A stretch of DNA of 64,000 bases from Brienomyrus brachyistius (lineage: Eukaryota; Chordata; Actinopteri; Osteoglossiformes; Mormyridae), in the NCBI RefSeq assembly GCF_023856365.1, contig NC_064543.1:3059952-3123951 (forward strand), given 5' to 3'. This document shows, piece by piece, positions 13,277 through 26,284 of the stretch. Position 1 is the stretch's first letter. Each line of letters opens with the position of its first letter. The notes below the pieces were generated by a model that did not search any database, had not been told where the DNA came from, and was given only the letters and a program-made list of their open reading frames with translations. The translations under genes and the position numbers were made by a program.

Positions 13277-13522
13277 AAGGCAGCGTGTGGCTCAGTGGGC
13301 TAAGCCTGTGTGCCTGTAATCAGAAGGTCACCGGTTCAAACCTAGCCTCAAATGAACTGTGGGTCCTTGAGCGAAGCCCTTAACCCCCTGGGCGCCGCTA
13401 TGGGCGCCTGCCCTTTGCAGACAACTTATTCTACAAAAAGGGGAGTTGAGGGAGGTATAAAGACAATTTCCCCAAGGGGATCAATAAAGTATCTATTATT
13501 ACTATTATTATTACTATTATTC
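13277..13522 (+). mobile_element. tRNA-derived SINE, near full length
   Basis: A-box tggctcagtgggctaagcc and B-box ggttcaaacc are spaced as in tRNA genes. The body motif tccttgagcgaagcccttaa follows, then caatttccccaaggggatca, then an ATT-trinucleotide tail. This is one of the better preserved SINEs here. No clear target duplication was found. Confidence 0.78.
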
Positions 13523-16500
13523 TGTCAGGCAGCTATGTTTGTGGTCCCAAGTAGAAATGCTCACATGGCGCTTATGACTGAGCTGTGGTCATTTATACCA
13601 GTGCCTGGTAATTGAAGTATTGTTGGCTGCTGAACAGCCGGTTTGAACATATCTGTAGGTTTAATGGGATGTCCACATCCTGGTGCTCAAACACGATTGA
13701 TCGTCAGTGGAATTGCAGCAATAATGTTCTAGGTGATCAGTAATAGCACCTCCTGTCTGGAACCTCCTTATCCCGAGCTCTCAGTCATCATATTCTGTGG
13801 TAATGGGGTCCTGCTCCCATTGACATCCATTTAAGCCCTGAAGAAATCCATTGCAATCAGCTGTGTGGGCAACTGTCATGGAGATTGGAGGAAAACACAC
13901 AACGCACATTGTACTTCACGTAGCAGAAAAGTACACGACCCACACAGCACTACACCTAGCACATGCTGTACACTTCATTTAGTGAAACATGATTAAAAAT
14001 ATTTAAATATTGCCTTTTGAGTTCTAGCATAAAACAAGATTAGTTACTCAAAGGATGCTTAGAAAATAGAACATATATGTATTAAATCAATAAGGCTTTA
14101 TTTGATTTAAGTGGACAATTCATTGTTCTTCTATTATTGTTATCCTATTTTTTTCTTACAAATTTGTTTTTCACAAAAAAATATACCTTTATGTTGTATT
14201 TCTTTTCTTTCTGTCTTTTTCAATTTATTGTTTTGCTGAATTGGGTCATTTCCGTGGAACAGAATGGGCTCAGAGGCAGGGGATAAATTACGTGACTTCC
14301 AGGCAGCGACGGCTGGAGATGTGGTGTTGTTGCGGCCACAATGTGTCACTTCCAGAGCTCCACCCCTCTGGCGGTGTGTGGAACTCAGTCCGTCCAACAA
14401 ATGTGTTTGTTCATTCGGCGCTCTGCGATAGGCATTTTCAGAGTATTTATGGCATAAAAAAAAAACACACACTGCTAACTGTTTACCCTGGATCTCATCC
14501 CTGTCTGTCACAGAACTCACACAAGAGCAAACTTACAATTACAGTGCGCTAAAATGAGCGGTTAGCCAGGAAACGTAGGGGAAAAAGTGCAAACATTAGA
14601 AATTTAACTGAACATGAATTCATCTGAAATTGCGGTTTTAAGCAAAGCTAATCCATCTGTTGCACATGAGGTCAGTTTAAACACATGCTGCATGCCTTTG
14701 CTTTTTAAGGTTGAAGTGGCCGTGTTTCCTGCACATTCTCTGATTTGCAACAAACTTAAACACGGAAGAGAAATAAAAGGGTGGCACTTTTTTCCACACG
14801 TTAATATAACAATTCATTCATGCCCCCCCAGCCCCTCCTTGGCTGGGTTTTATGTCTGCAGGGTAGGGCTAAAGGTAGTGTAGCACTTGATGTACTAGCC
14901 AGTGCATCAGTGTGTCTGTTGTGCAAGGTGTTAGCTGTTGTCATGGTGCGCAGGAGTGGGAGGCACAGCCTTTGGTGCATTTTGGGAGCAATGGGAAGCA
15001 GGTGTCATGCAGTGAGAGTAGCATGATTAAAGACAGGCCTGTGCCCACGCCGATGCGTCTGCTCAGCCGGTGATGAAACATTGTCCTTTCCTGGCAAGGT
15101 ATGACTCATCATGGGATCTGCGTCCTGCTTTCTCATCCCTTATTGGAAGTCCCAGTTGAAACCAGTAAGCTCTGCTGATTGGCTCATACCAATCATTCCT
15201 TGATCTTACTGCTGGCGGGCCATCGCCAGCACACAATAAATCAAAGCGGTAGAAAGTTTGAACTCTATGAAAACCCATTTGAAAGGCAATTTTCTACTGG
15301 AATTATCACTGGGGTCAGCTGAAAAGGCTAGTGATTGTCTCTCTGGTTTCTGAGGTGATGCTTTACTCACCGGGGCAATTTGCTTGCCTGTTCGGGGCCC
15401 TGCACTGAAGATGGTGTGCACTACTATCTGACTTGTTAGTTGCATAAATGACAAGGATCTTTCTTGTATTTCTGGCCCACAGTAATAGCCCTGGTAATTG
15501 TTTTTTTGCCTGCAACATCAGCTTCACTGGTCCGTCTGTTTCCCTGGACACTTGACAGACTGACTGATGATGCCAAGTTGCTTCCACTCTGCTTGTTGGT
15601 CTCTGCGGTCCGGGCAAGTCCATCTGGTAATCTCTGAGAAACGACATAAGTTGGGGCGTTTTCACTGCTTCTTTGTAACCAATCCAAATCCCTGCTGCAA
15701 ATGTGTATGCTGTTTCCTCAGTACCATGACAGGGACTGGTGTTGTGGCTTTTTCTTGTGGTGTCAGATGCATGGTCCTTTTGCATCAGCAGTGCCATGTT
15801 TGAGGTCTTAGTTTTCCCAAACCTGAGTGTTCAGCACAGATTTCATAATTAAAACACTCAGGTTTTGTGTAGTGTTAACAGTACCTTCCATATTCCGCTA
15901 ATTGAACAGCCCTGGTAAGCATGACTTGCTAGCATGAGCTGGGCATGGTGTTAAAAAGAGATCCAGGTTTTGGTTTTCCTTATGGAGAGAGATTATAATT
16001 CCAGTAGGAACGTCTGTGCCGCCTGATCCAAAGGCTTCCATTTCCACTAGAGCTGCGCTCAAATTAAGAGGGTAACCCTACCATTAGCTCTGGTTCATTG
16101 CCAGCACCTCATATATGTGATACCATTTTCATTGCAAAAGGCAGTCTACTAACTTATTTTCTCCTTCTTCCTCGACCATTTTCCAGACCCTGTCATTAAG
16201 TTAGTTAAATCCTCCATCTGTGCCTGATGGACTGACATATGCAGAAAAGGAGGGATCGTGCAAGATGTGGATGGCCCATGCGATCCACACGCTGCCCCCC
16301 CCCCCTCACACGCTGCCCTCCCCCCTCACACTCTGTTTTTGACTCATCATTTGGTTAGAGGGCAGTGCTGTATTTGTGGGCCTCAGAAATGTGGGGTGGG
16401 CTCCAGCTGTTTGGGTTGCCTCAGTCAGCTGCCTTTCATCCATCCGCTCCCCAAACCTGATCCCACCCCATTCCAACCCATGCTAATCCAATGTTAAATC

Positions 16501-16628
16501 AATGTTTCTTAAGCTGTTCACTTGTTGGTGCTGTTAGCTTTAATTACAGTGTACCAAAAAAAAAAAAACAAATTGAACTGACAGAATTCTCTCTGTACAC
16601 CCCGTGCTCCTCTCTTTCTCTCTTTTAG

Positions 16629-16790
<162 letters not shown>

Positions 16791-18840
16791 TGAATTGGGG
16801 CTTATGGACCCATTCGGACACGTTTTGCTATATCCTCATCGCTACAGGCTTTCCATACAGTGACTATGAAGGACACTGTTGATTTATGTCATTGGTCGGG
16901 TTTCACTAACTGCCATTTTTAGAGCTTCAGTTAGGACATTAGAAACTCAGGAAGTGATCCCGTTCATGAGCCACATCTTCAGAAATGTATTTGGCCAGAG
17001 CCGTTCTGCATATGTGCCTGCAATAAGTGACTTATCCTGTGTTTCAGTGCCGTAGCAACAAGCTCACTGTTTTATTGCAGTGTCATTATAGGAATGGTAA
17101 TATATTCTCTGTGGTACATGCTCTCAATTATACACCAAACATAGTCTTTCAGAAGAGATATACATTTAGCCCTGTGTCCCATTCTCCACGGTGATGTGAT
17201 AGGAAAGGAAGAGAAGGCAATTCTTGTGTGACCTTTTGCAAACTCCACTGAAGTTGCAACTTAGCAATTATGGCTAGCTACTGTACCAGTCTCTTCTCTT
17301 ATCCATCAAAATTGAGACGGATCCGTGACGTTTCCTACTTGAATTTGAAAGGGCTGCCGATTTGGGCCTGTTGCAGAGAAGCTATTTCACTTCAGTAGAG
17401 AGCACATGCTGTGCTTGAAAGAGTATTCTGCTTGCTTAAGGGTATTTCCCTAAAAGCCTCACGTGCAGCGCTTTGCTCTCTTTTGGGAGATTTCTGCTTA
17501 GTATCCTGGAGGGTGATGCTCACTCACACCAATTAGGTGGACGTGGTCTCAATAGTAAATCATTTCTTCAGTTGTACTTCCTATTCTCCATAGTAAGAAT
17601 GAAGGTGAAATAGAAATGGCATTTTTTTCTGGAGGGCAGGCTTCCACCTGGTCACTGAGATGTTCACTGCATGCAGAATTGGTCAGGTATCACTGGTCCA
17701 GTTTGCTTCCCTTATGGAAGGAGACAACCGGCACTAATGGCTCCAGCACAGTACCAAATCTGGGACCTGATCCAGGATTTTAACATTTTTTTTTCAAAAT
17801 AATTGTCAGTCTGCCTTTGGAGTAGGAGTTCTGAGTAATGGATTCACTGTGGCATGAAAACTGCTCTCATGCCAGGTGTCATCTTCCACTCGGCTGCGCT
17901 CCCTTGGGGATAACAGCACATTTATCCTTCCTAAAAGTCTTAAAAAGAGCCTTAATGGGCCTTGTGTCATTCTCTAGTTCAGTCACAGACGTGTCATTTT
18001 GTCTGTCTCACTGTTACCTTGTGACTTTTGACCTTTAATTCTGTTTCTGCATGTAGGGCAGGACATTAAGATTTAATGCCACTAGTTCATATCCTGCTCT
18101 ATTATTTTACATTTTCCCTGCCTTTTTTTCAGTTGTGATATACAGTTAACTCAAGACTCTGAATTCTCATCTTACTCAGATGCCATTTAGTTATAAACCA
18201 CTGAAAACCCACAAAAGGAAGAAAACAGTCAATCTGTTATGACAGTGGAGCCTTGGGTTATTAAGATATTAATTCTTACTCTACGGTTGGTGAATGCTTT
18301 GCTCTTTTTTTGGGGGTATTACTAAGTGTTGTTCAGTTTTGTATTAATTGAGTTCCTTTAAAGCTTCCTATCAGGCATTAATATCTGTCCTGTGGGTTTT
18401 GAGAGTGTCATCAAAAAGCAGCATCTGTTGGGGTGAGTTTTCACACACAGGCAGGATTTTGGGTTGTGTTTCTTGCACACATGCCAGGGAGCAAGATCAG
18501 TAAACTGAGCATAATTACATTTTGTATTTTTTTCAATTGATATTTAGTTTTTTGATTATGCAACTGTAATTTGCTTGTTTTGTGCCAGTCCCTGCCATGG
18601 TAGCTTTCAGTTCAGTGGTCTCAGTTAAATTGTTTTGCGATTACAGCCCTAAAGGAGGAGGTGGGTAGGAACCAGCTTAGCCACAACATAAGCAGTTCAG
18701 CAGAGCAAATCATCTCGACAAACACCTCAGCAGCAGTTATAGGTGAAATCACTTAGTGGTTCAGTTGTTGTAGCCATTAATGGAATGTGCCTTAACACTT
18801 AAATTGTTACACTATGTGTATTAAAATGTCATTGTGTTTT

Positions 18841-19562
18841 GTAGAGAGACTCCGATCAGGGATTTGGGGCAAATTGGTGATTGCGATCACTGGAAGCAGA
18901 ATTGGCCGATACTGATTGCTGTGAAAATAAGATAAAATTAAGAGGCTTAAGAATGAACCTCAAACTGCTTTAAAAAACAAAATGTTTTCAACATTTAACA
19001 TAAAGACAGTCACTTAGTACCACAAAAAAATAATTTAAAAAAAGCAGGTCAGAATTTGGGACTTGGTGACAGGCCTATGCTTTTCCAAGATACAAAGGCA
19101 GATAATCTATCTCTCCTTCTATCTGTCTGTTGAAATATAAGCATCTGTGGATATTTTGGAGAGGGTCGGTTCCTTTTCTTATCAAAAATTTGCTCTATAC
19201 CGAATAACCGCACACCTTCTGCACTCGTACTCATATTTCTCGTACTGCTCTCTGTGATGACACAAATGTCTAATGAGGTTTATGGTGTTGGATGCCTCAG
19301 CATATGATCCTCTGTGGAAAACTTCTTTTGCACATGTGTAACAAATTGCAAACCTATTTTCTTGCGGTAAAACTGGCAGACTGGAGATTACATGGTGCCA
19401 ATGAGGTTCTTGAAACTTCATGGACGTATTTTAAGTCATCAACACGCACACTGTATGTCATCTACAGAATCGGAATTTGCGATCTGTCAAATTAAAGGCC
19501 ACCAATTTGAGTAATTAAGACAGCCGATTGAAATTGCCTGCCTATCGGTGAGAGCGTCTCTA
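18841..19562 (-). mobile_element. hAT transposon deletion derivative with BED finger
   Basis: The ends are imperfect inverted repeats: left tgtagagagactccgatcag, right (reverse complement) cagtagagacgctctcaccg, the CAGxG-like start common in hAT elements. On the minus strand, 19182-19421 encodes 79 residues with ICYTCAKEV, then NTINLIRHLCHH and YEKYEYE. This is the Cx2C...H...H layout of a BED zinc finger at the N-terminus of a hAT (ZBED-type) transposase. The RNase H-like catalytic region is absent, so the element cannot be autonomous. Flanking 8-bp duplications are not clean, in line with age. Confidence 0.7.
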
Positions 19563-19574
19563 CTGTTTTGGTTG

Positions 19575-19875
19575 TGTCAGGGTCAGTTCACTGGTACTTG
19601 CGAAAAAGAGACGTTCCGAACGGCCATTCGTAACTTGAAATGTACGTGAGTCATTATTCAACGTCCTTTTAAGGCTATACGCAAGTACAAAGAACTAGGA
19701 TACTGTGAGTACGCATACTCATACTAGGCGGAATTGGTGCCAGAAAAAAAAATTGATGTTGCAGACAGAAACGGGAGCCCAACGAACACAATTTGGACTT
19801 GCAGTGCTTTTCGTTTGTATGTCTGAAAGTTCGTAAGTTGCAAGTTTGTAAGTTTGAGGAGCATCTGTAATGTAA
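19575..19875. repeat. Possible DNA-element remnant
   Basis: It abuts the hAT derivative. It has several gttcgtaa/gtttgtaa/cgtacgt-type words and ends gaggagcatctgtaatg, reminiscent of dispersed teleost elements. No inverted ends were found; the call is tentative. Confidence 0.3.
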
Positions 19876-21251
19876 TTCTTTAATGCTCTCGTTTCTAGAA
19901 ATGTGTTGCAGTGTGTATCAATTGAACCCGGCTCACTCTTTTGGGGACTGTATTCAAACGTAGGGACACTGGTGCTCTATGAATTTGGTGCAGAACAGGA
20001 GATGTGTGTGAAGAGTACCTCAAGAGTGCATAAAGCAAAACTTGTGGTTACGATACTCTTTTGGTCTGAAGGCCTATTGAAGACAGGGTCTAAGAGTGCC
20101 TGAGTGTTCTCTATAGTATATAATATAGTTTCATCTTACTGATGGAAGAATCCTGCAGGGTAACTTGAACTAGAATGCATGCTTACCATTTACTGTTTGC
20201 ATATTAAATATATCTGTCCAGAAAACAGTGTTACTTTGAATTGTTTTCTTTGATTAATAACAAAAAGACAAAAAACCCATAATGTAAATCCTCCTGTTCT
20301 GTTCCTGTGTTATGAACAACACCCAGGTGACTGAGAGACAGACTCTTCTCTAATCCACCTTCTTCCTTTGCAGGGCTCCAGAGAGCTTCTGTCCTGGTGA
20401 TTTATTAACCTGCTGGAAATGGATGTCATGACTTACTAACCTTCAAAGTCCTGTGGTTAATCCCTGCCTCCCTTCCTCCATGGGGAGCTGTGTGCGATAT
20501 CTGAGATAGAAGTACATAAGCTGGTGGTCACACACACAGTTTTGTGGCATTCTGCAGTGTGTGGATGTGTGTTTAAAGCATTGTGGAATGTACGAACTCC
20601 CGCCCACACTTATCTTTCAGCTGTTTTTCTGTTGACTAGTCTATCTCAGTGATGCATTTCTGCTCACACTGTAATAGCTGAGACATTTGCTCCTCTCAGT
20701 TGTCAGTCCTGCCCTTTTTTTTAAAAAAAGAAAAATGTTCCATTCCAATATTTTGGAATCCTAGCTATTGCAGGTATGGCCAATGAGAAGCCTGGAAAAT
20801 TCTTTCACAAGACAACTGTGATTTGAAGTCTGTTCTCTTTGCCCCATTGTAGCTGTCGTGACCTGTTAGGAGCAGGCAGGGTCGGATGGGTTTATGCTCC
20901 CAAACTTTTCGATGCAGGTACTCCTCTCACTAGTTGCAGGTGTGCTCTTGCTTTCATCTAGCCCCACATCCTCATTCCTGAAGAGCTGCTGCCCATGTGA
21001 GACTTGTTCTTTCAGTTGAAAGTTGCGCAAGTGGCATATGCGGCTGCTCTGGAGAGCATGTAGCCTGTGGGAACCGAGGTGAAAACAGGTTCTTCATGAT
21101 TAACTAGCAGTATGTCTAGTGTTATCACTATTTGTACATAAATTACCGCCTCACTTCTCCAAAAAAATGTCACCTCGAGTTAAACAACACAACCACACTT
21201 GGAAGTCTTTCCTGTCTCATGTCGAGCTGAATGGAAACCATTACCCTATAG

Positions 21252-21410
21252 CAGTGTTTCCCAGTCTGGTCTTTGGGGACCTACAGACAGTCCATGTTTT
21301 TGCTCCCTCCCAGTTGGGGGAATAGGATGCAGACTGTGTGACATGGAGTTCGGAGGGAGCAAAAATGTGGACTGGCTGTGGGTCCCCAAGGTTCGGATTG
21401 GAAAACATTG
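21252..21410. repeat. Fold-back (palindromic) element
   Basis: The left arm 21252-21313 and right arm 21349-21410 are reverse complements at about 75-80%: cagtgtttcccagtctgg versus caatgttttccaatccg, and a shared tttttgctccctcc near the loop. The 35-base loop holds nothing coding. Layout and size fit a MITE that could fold as a hairpin. A caggtccc-type match just downstream (21440-21470) may be a further fragment. Confidence 0.72.
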
Positions 21411-22984
21411 TCGTACAGGTTTAGGGAAGTGTATAATGAACGCATTTCCCACTGCGGGTCCTCAATTCCAATGCCCATGACTAATGAATTGTGTTAAGTG
21501 TCACCTGATGTCATTTTTTGTTCTCTCTCTCCAGCGACTATGGGTGGGAATATGCTACAAAAAAGTTTTTCTAACTCATGTGATGACAACCATCTGCAAA
21601 AAATTAAGTACTATGTTGTTGACCAGATGTGCAATTTCTATCCTATTCATAAAATTACACGTTCTGATGCATTGCTGCTAAGCTCTGCTGCTGTGCAGTC
21701 AAGCTGCATTTGAGCATTTTGAATAGTGCTGACATACTGCGGTCAGGCTGGTTATCTCTGCTGAAGTTAAGCATATTCCTGGCTCTCCCTTTATTTACTG
21801 GGGTACTTTCAGATGCAGAAAAAATGAGTTCATTATGCAGAGTGGTTTCTGAGTATTTCATATTAGAAATGCTCTCAAGAGAAGGCATGGAAACTGTGGT
21901 TTCCATGGATTCCACTTTAGTATTTTACAAAACTTAGTATTTTGCATCACAGTGGAATTTCCAAACCATTCAGTTGAGATCCACTTCTGTTTACCCTGAA
22001 AGGTTATTCCTGTGACGTGGCTTTTAGGGACAGTACGGTATTTAATAGGTTTTAATACTAACTTTTGGAAGAAGTACAGTTTTCTGTACATTAACCTGAA
22101 ACATGTGTCAGTGGCAAGGAGGAGACGTCAGCCAGTTTTTGTCTGGACTTTTGAACAAGAACAAGACTTTTCCTTTCTCACTGCTTGCAATGCAGGTATA
22201 GCCCACCACATTTCCTCTGATGTCAGGTCTGGCACGAATCAGCCATAAATCTATACTTTTGTAACAGAGAATTTCTTAAACCCCCTGTTTTCTTATTAGT
22301 GGTAGAGCCATTGCCCCAGTTAAATCTCTTGTGTAAGAGTTGCAGTACATGTTCTCCAGATAACAGATTTCCTCCTCATCTTATTCATCAACTTTAAGAC
22401 TGTGCTGATCCATCTCTTTTTTTTCTTTCCCTACCAGTTCCATCCATGAGCCTGTCATTGATTTCATGAGTGATTTGATGAGCGATGGACTAAGATTGAG
22501 TCACTTCCAGATCTAGTGAGGACATTCATTCCATAGGCCTTGTACGAAGTCTAGTTGTTAAATCATTTAGGTTATGGAGATTTGGTTGTTTCTGTGGCTA
22601 TTTGGGCCGCATGATATAGCAAAAGTTCCAAATATCAAATAGTTTCACTGAAACTACTGATGATGTAATTTATTGTGGGGACCAGCTCTTGGTAAAATTT
22701 TTTGGTCTGATTTTAAAATAGCGTCGCTTTTGCAGTTACTGTCAAAATACAGTATGCTGCGGTATAATGTCTGGATAGTATGACAGAATGAAAAATTGGG
22801 TGCCACCCAAGTTTTAATCTGAATCCAGCTGACTATCACAGTCCTTTTCATGCAACAGCTGCATGTGCATAACATTGTATGTCAGTGTTAGCATCGCACA
22901 TCATGCTGCCTGGTTGCTTCGTTTCCCATTAATGAACAGCGTTGTTAAAGGTGGCTTCTTGGTGCTCCAGGTAAAACAGCCACT

Positions 22985-23165
22985 CCTGATGGGGGCAGTG
23001 TGTGACTCTGTGAGATTGGATGCTGTATTTGTTTTTGGAAGGTCACTGGTTAAATTCCCACGGTCGGCAGAGTGATTTCACTATTGGATCCTCGACTTTG
23101 CTTTCTCAACTGTATATCGCTTTGGATAAAAGCATTCGTTAAATAATAATTTTGTTATTTGTTAA
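22985..23165 (+). mobile_element. SINE with L2-type 3' tail
   Basis: A tRNA-like head (gaaggtcactggttaaattcc as B box) is followed by atcgctttggataaaagcat and tcgttaaataataa, the 3' end shared by fish L2-type LINEs and their SINE partners. Confidence 0.62.
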
Positions 23166-23549
23166 ATAATAATGAATGAGAAGCATGAACTTGCATTTGA
23201 TGGGGAAAAAAATCACGTCGGGTTGTGCAAAATGTCTATATGGACCCATATAACACTAACAGAATTCTATTATCTATGAATAAAAAAGACGAGCTTTCTG
23301 CTAGCATGCTGCAACAGAACCAGAAATTTTTTTGTTTACTAAGAAGTAATTTTCATAGTTTCTTTGTGTTGCTAAATGCATGCTGAGCTGGAATTTAGCC
23401 CCTGCTTAATACCTTTTTGGAAGACATTCTGTTTGCTATTACCATGACTTGGAATGTGCTAAAATGCAATTTGAAATACTTATCTAATGCCCTTATCAGA
23501 TAGATTTGTGAATATTCTGAAATAATGTATTGCATGTGTTGAGAGGTTT

Positions 23550-23562
23550 GGGGGGGGGGGGG
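23550..23562. repeat. Poly-G tract (G13)
   Basis: An uninterrupted run of 13 G. Confidence 0.95.
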
Positions 23563-24611
23563 TTTGTGTTTCTCGGGTGGGCAACATATATGGTTTTGGG
23601 ACCGTTTTGCTGCTGCAGAGACTTATGTTGTTAGTGCGATAACTTGAAAAAAAATATTTGACTGATCTTTTTCAAACATTGCAGACACGTTGTATGCATC
23701 GAGATCCGGAATTAATTACATTTTGAGACTAATATTGAAGCAGAGCAGTATAGTGATAGCAAAGAGACGGGTAGCTGACACTAATCTTGGTTATACAATA
23801 ACTTAAAGTGTTATGGTGGATCATTTTCCCTGGAACATTTTATGGTGATTAGGGACCTATTTCATTTAAGACAAATCGGCACAAATTGAAGCAGTGTCAC
23901 TTAGTGCTGGCACTTGAAAGGACTGCCAGAGACACAGCTCTGGTAAACGCGGTTATATTGAGAGAAGGCTTCTAATGAAGGTTTTTTTGAGAGGCGGAAA
24001 GAATATGTAGGGGGGTGAGAGATTGGAGACTTTGAGAGGTGTCGGAGAATTAGGATTTGGAAGGAAGCGGGTGACGGAGCTGTCTGGGGAATGCATTACT
24101 GTCGTTCCAGCAGCCTCTAGTTGGTTATTCACGTCCGCATAAAATTATTACTAAAATAATTTTCATTAAGATAGCCAGGCAAGTCAGCCAAAATATTATT
24201 GAAACTTGAATATATGTTTGTGCCAGAATCCGTGTACCTTATGGTGGACACACTAGAACTGACTAGCAAGTCTTTCATTAACACTGACCTTGAAATGCTA
24301 GTTCTGCGTCACTTCAGCTTGGCATACAATTGGAAGCATAAGAAAAACCAAACTGAGACAGTGTTAAATTATACAAGAAAGGTAGGTAGCCATAGTGAAT
24401 GGTCATTCAGAAGTATAGTCTAAATCCAGTGTCAGTTTAAGACAATTAAATCAGCTGTCAATTAGATGCATCTTACAGGCATTATTATGTTTATAGATTA
24501 TGCTGAAAAGAGGGCAGGAATAGGGGAATGTGACCCAGACACAGCAGAACCAATGCATCAGCGAACAAGGTGGAGCCCCACGATAAATAAGAGGATGAAG
24601 CAATCATGCTA

Positions 24612-24627
24612 CCCCCCCCCCCCCCCC
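24612..24627. repeat. Poly-C tract (C16)
   Basis: An uninterrupted run of 16 C. Confidence 0.95.
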
Positions 24628-26265
24628 ACGGTTTATTAGGCTGACTGAGCCACAGTGGAAAGTTCAGTGATGTCTAATGAACCGTGGATTTCTCTCAAGC
24701 TGGCATGTCTTCCGGAGATATCCTAAAGGTCTTTTCCTCTGCCTCTCCATTTTCAGCTCATTTATAGATAACATTTCCACAGGAATGACCTTCAGGCATT
24801 CTACACCCGGTGTTGTTTACCCACCAAACTCAGAGAAATTAACTTGGTATCACCCTAATCATATTGTGACTGCAATATCTTTGCATTTGCTAGCTATTTA
24901 TAAATCTATGTATACTGCAGTTTTATATCGCGTAACGCACCTACACGCTCATGACAGCATGCTATCTGTGATTTGGATTTTATTGTCACCTAACTAGACT
25001 GTACAGTACTATACTGTATATGTGGGTAAGCAGAAGAAAACTGTTAAAGGACAAAAGTTTTGCCGTCTCTTCCAGTCTGAGTCACCTTTGAGCTTTCTTC
25101 CTTTGTTCTTCATGTGAGCCGTGTAGATGGAGACTTAAAGCTATAGAAAGTTGCTTTGAATCAAAGTGCGTGTTTACGGCCCAAAATAACCTATTGCAAA
25201 CTTGAGTGAAAGGTGCTCTGGGGATGTAGTGCTGGATTTCGGAGAAGATTAAGGAAGGAATAACAAAGGCAGGTGCAGCTTTAGTTTGTGATGTCAGGCT
25301 CGGTGGTGTAGCCTCCTAAACAGGCAGATGATGAAACATAACGAATTAGCACGGATTATAGGAGCATGCACATAAGGGCTGTGTTGTCAGTCCTGCGTTA
25401 CTGTGCGGTTTTGCCTGTCACGTCTCTCTCACTGTGCAGCTGCTCCTCAGTGTCCCTCCTACTCCTCCTCCTCCAGGTTCCCCCGTGTCCTGATTCCACT
25501 AACGTGGCTTATCAATCAATAGTGGTGAGCGGCCTGCCCTGGCTTAGCCACCGGGGCTGAGCTGTAATTGTTTTCTGCCTCCTATTAATTTGACGCGGTG
25601 TGTGTGTGTCCGGCTCTGCTCGCCACGCGCATGAGCATTGAGAGGCAGCCGGGTTTGTTCCTTTGTGCTCACGGCCATTCTCGCTGTCCTCTGCAATAGG
25701 TACACGCTGTCAGTTCTTTGTGATGCCTTTGTGATGTGAAGCCTAACCAGGCAATTTACAGGCTTATTTACTATCACTAACATTAACATGAATATATCTT
25801 CCAGGAAGCCTCCTGCACTCTGAATATGATTTATCAGTTGGAGTAACCGGCTGTCTGGACAGAGAGCTGCTCTGTCCTATGCTTGTGGATTTTTTTTCCC
25901 CCTCTGTAATTGACTCATGAAGGTTATTGACTTTCTGGTTAAAGTGATTAAAGAGCTGAGCCTCTGGCTGCAGCCGGTGCGTGCTTGTCAGCTCCATGGC
26001 TGCTCACCTGGAGTGGACGTTTCCTGGAGGCACTGATCGATTAAGAGGCAGAATCGCATTATGAAATGCTGGCTGCCGTACATAAGAAGGCTGCCAGTAA
26101 CAAGAGAAATAGCTGCTTATTGTCTCTCTGTCTGTCCTTCCTCGTTTTACCTCTTTATTTCCCTCCCTGAAGCTGAACTTTACCATTCTGACCCATTTTT
26201 TCTCTCCTTGCACTGGACCATGGCAAGAAGCTGGTTCTCAGAAAGACGTTTCAACTAGCTACCTT

Positions 26266-26284
26266 CCCCCCCCCCCCCCCCCCC
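26266..26284. repeat. Poly-C tract (C19)
   Basis: An uninterrupted run of 19 C. Confidence 0.95.

Larger units (their letters stand above)
1..16628 (+). other. shf upstream intron (3' part)
   Basis: No coding exon is recognised from the window start to the exon at 16629. The preceding exon must lie before position 1, because the 16629 exon starts in phase 0 after an acceptor and has no start codon context. The intron holds the repeats listed separately. The blocks 971-3590, 3880-6070, 6282-7280, 7980-9470, 9493-10566, 11940-13276 and 13525-16628 contain only AT-rich single-copy-looking DNA with short A/T runs and no motif I can name. Confidence 0.85.

Noticed and set aside
13277..13350. tRNA-like A and B boxes suggesting a tRNA gene
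   Set aside because: No cloverleaf acceptor pairing is evident, and the head continues into a SINE body and tail. The same applies to the other SINE heads in the window.
15363..15797. 144-codon open frame on the minus strand just upstream of the first exon
   Set aside because: No recognisable family, and another frame on the same strand overlaps it. The composition looks like ordinary intron.
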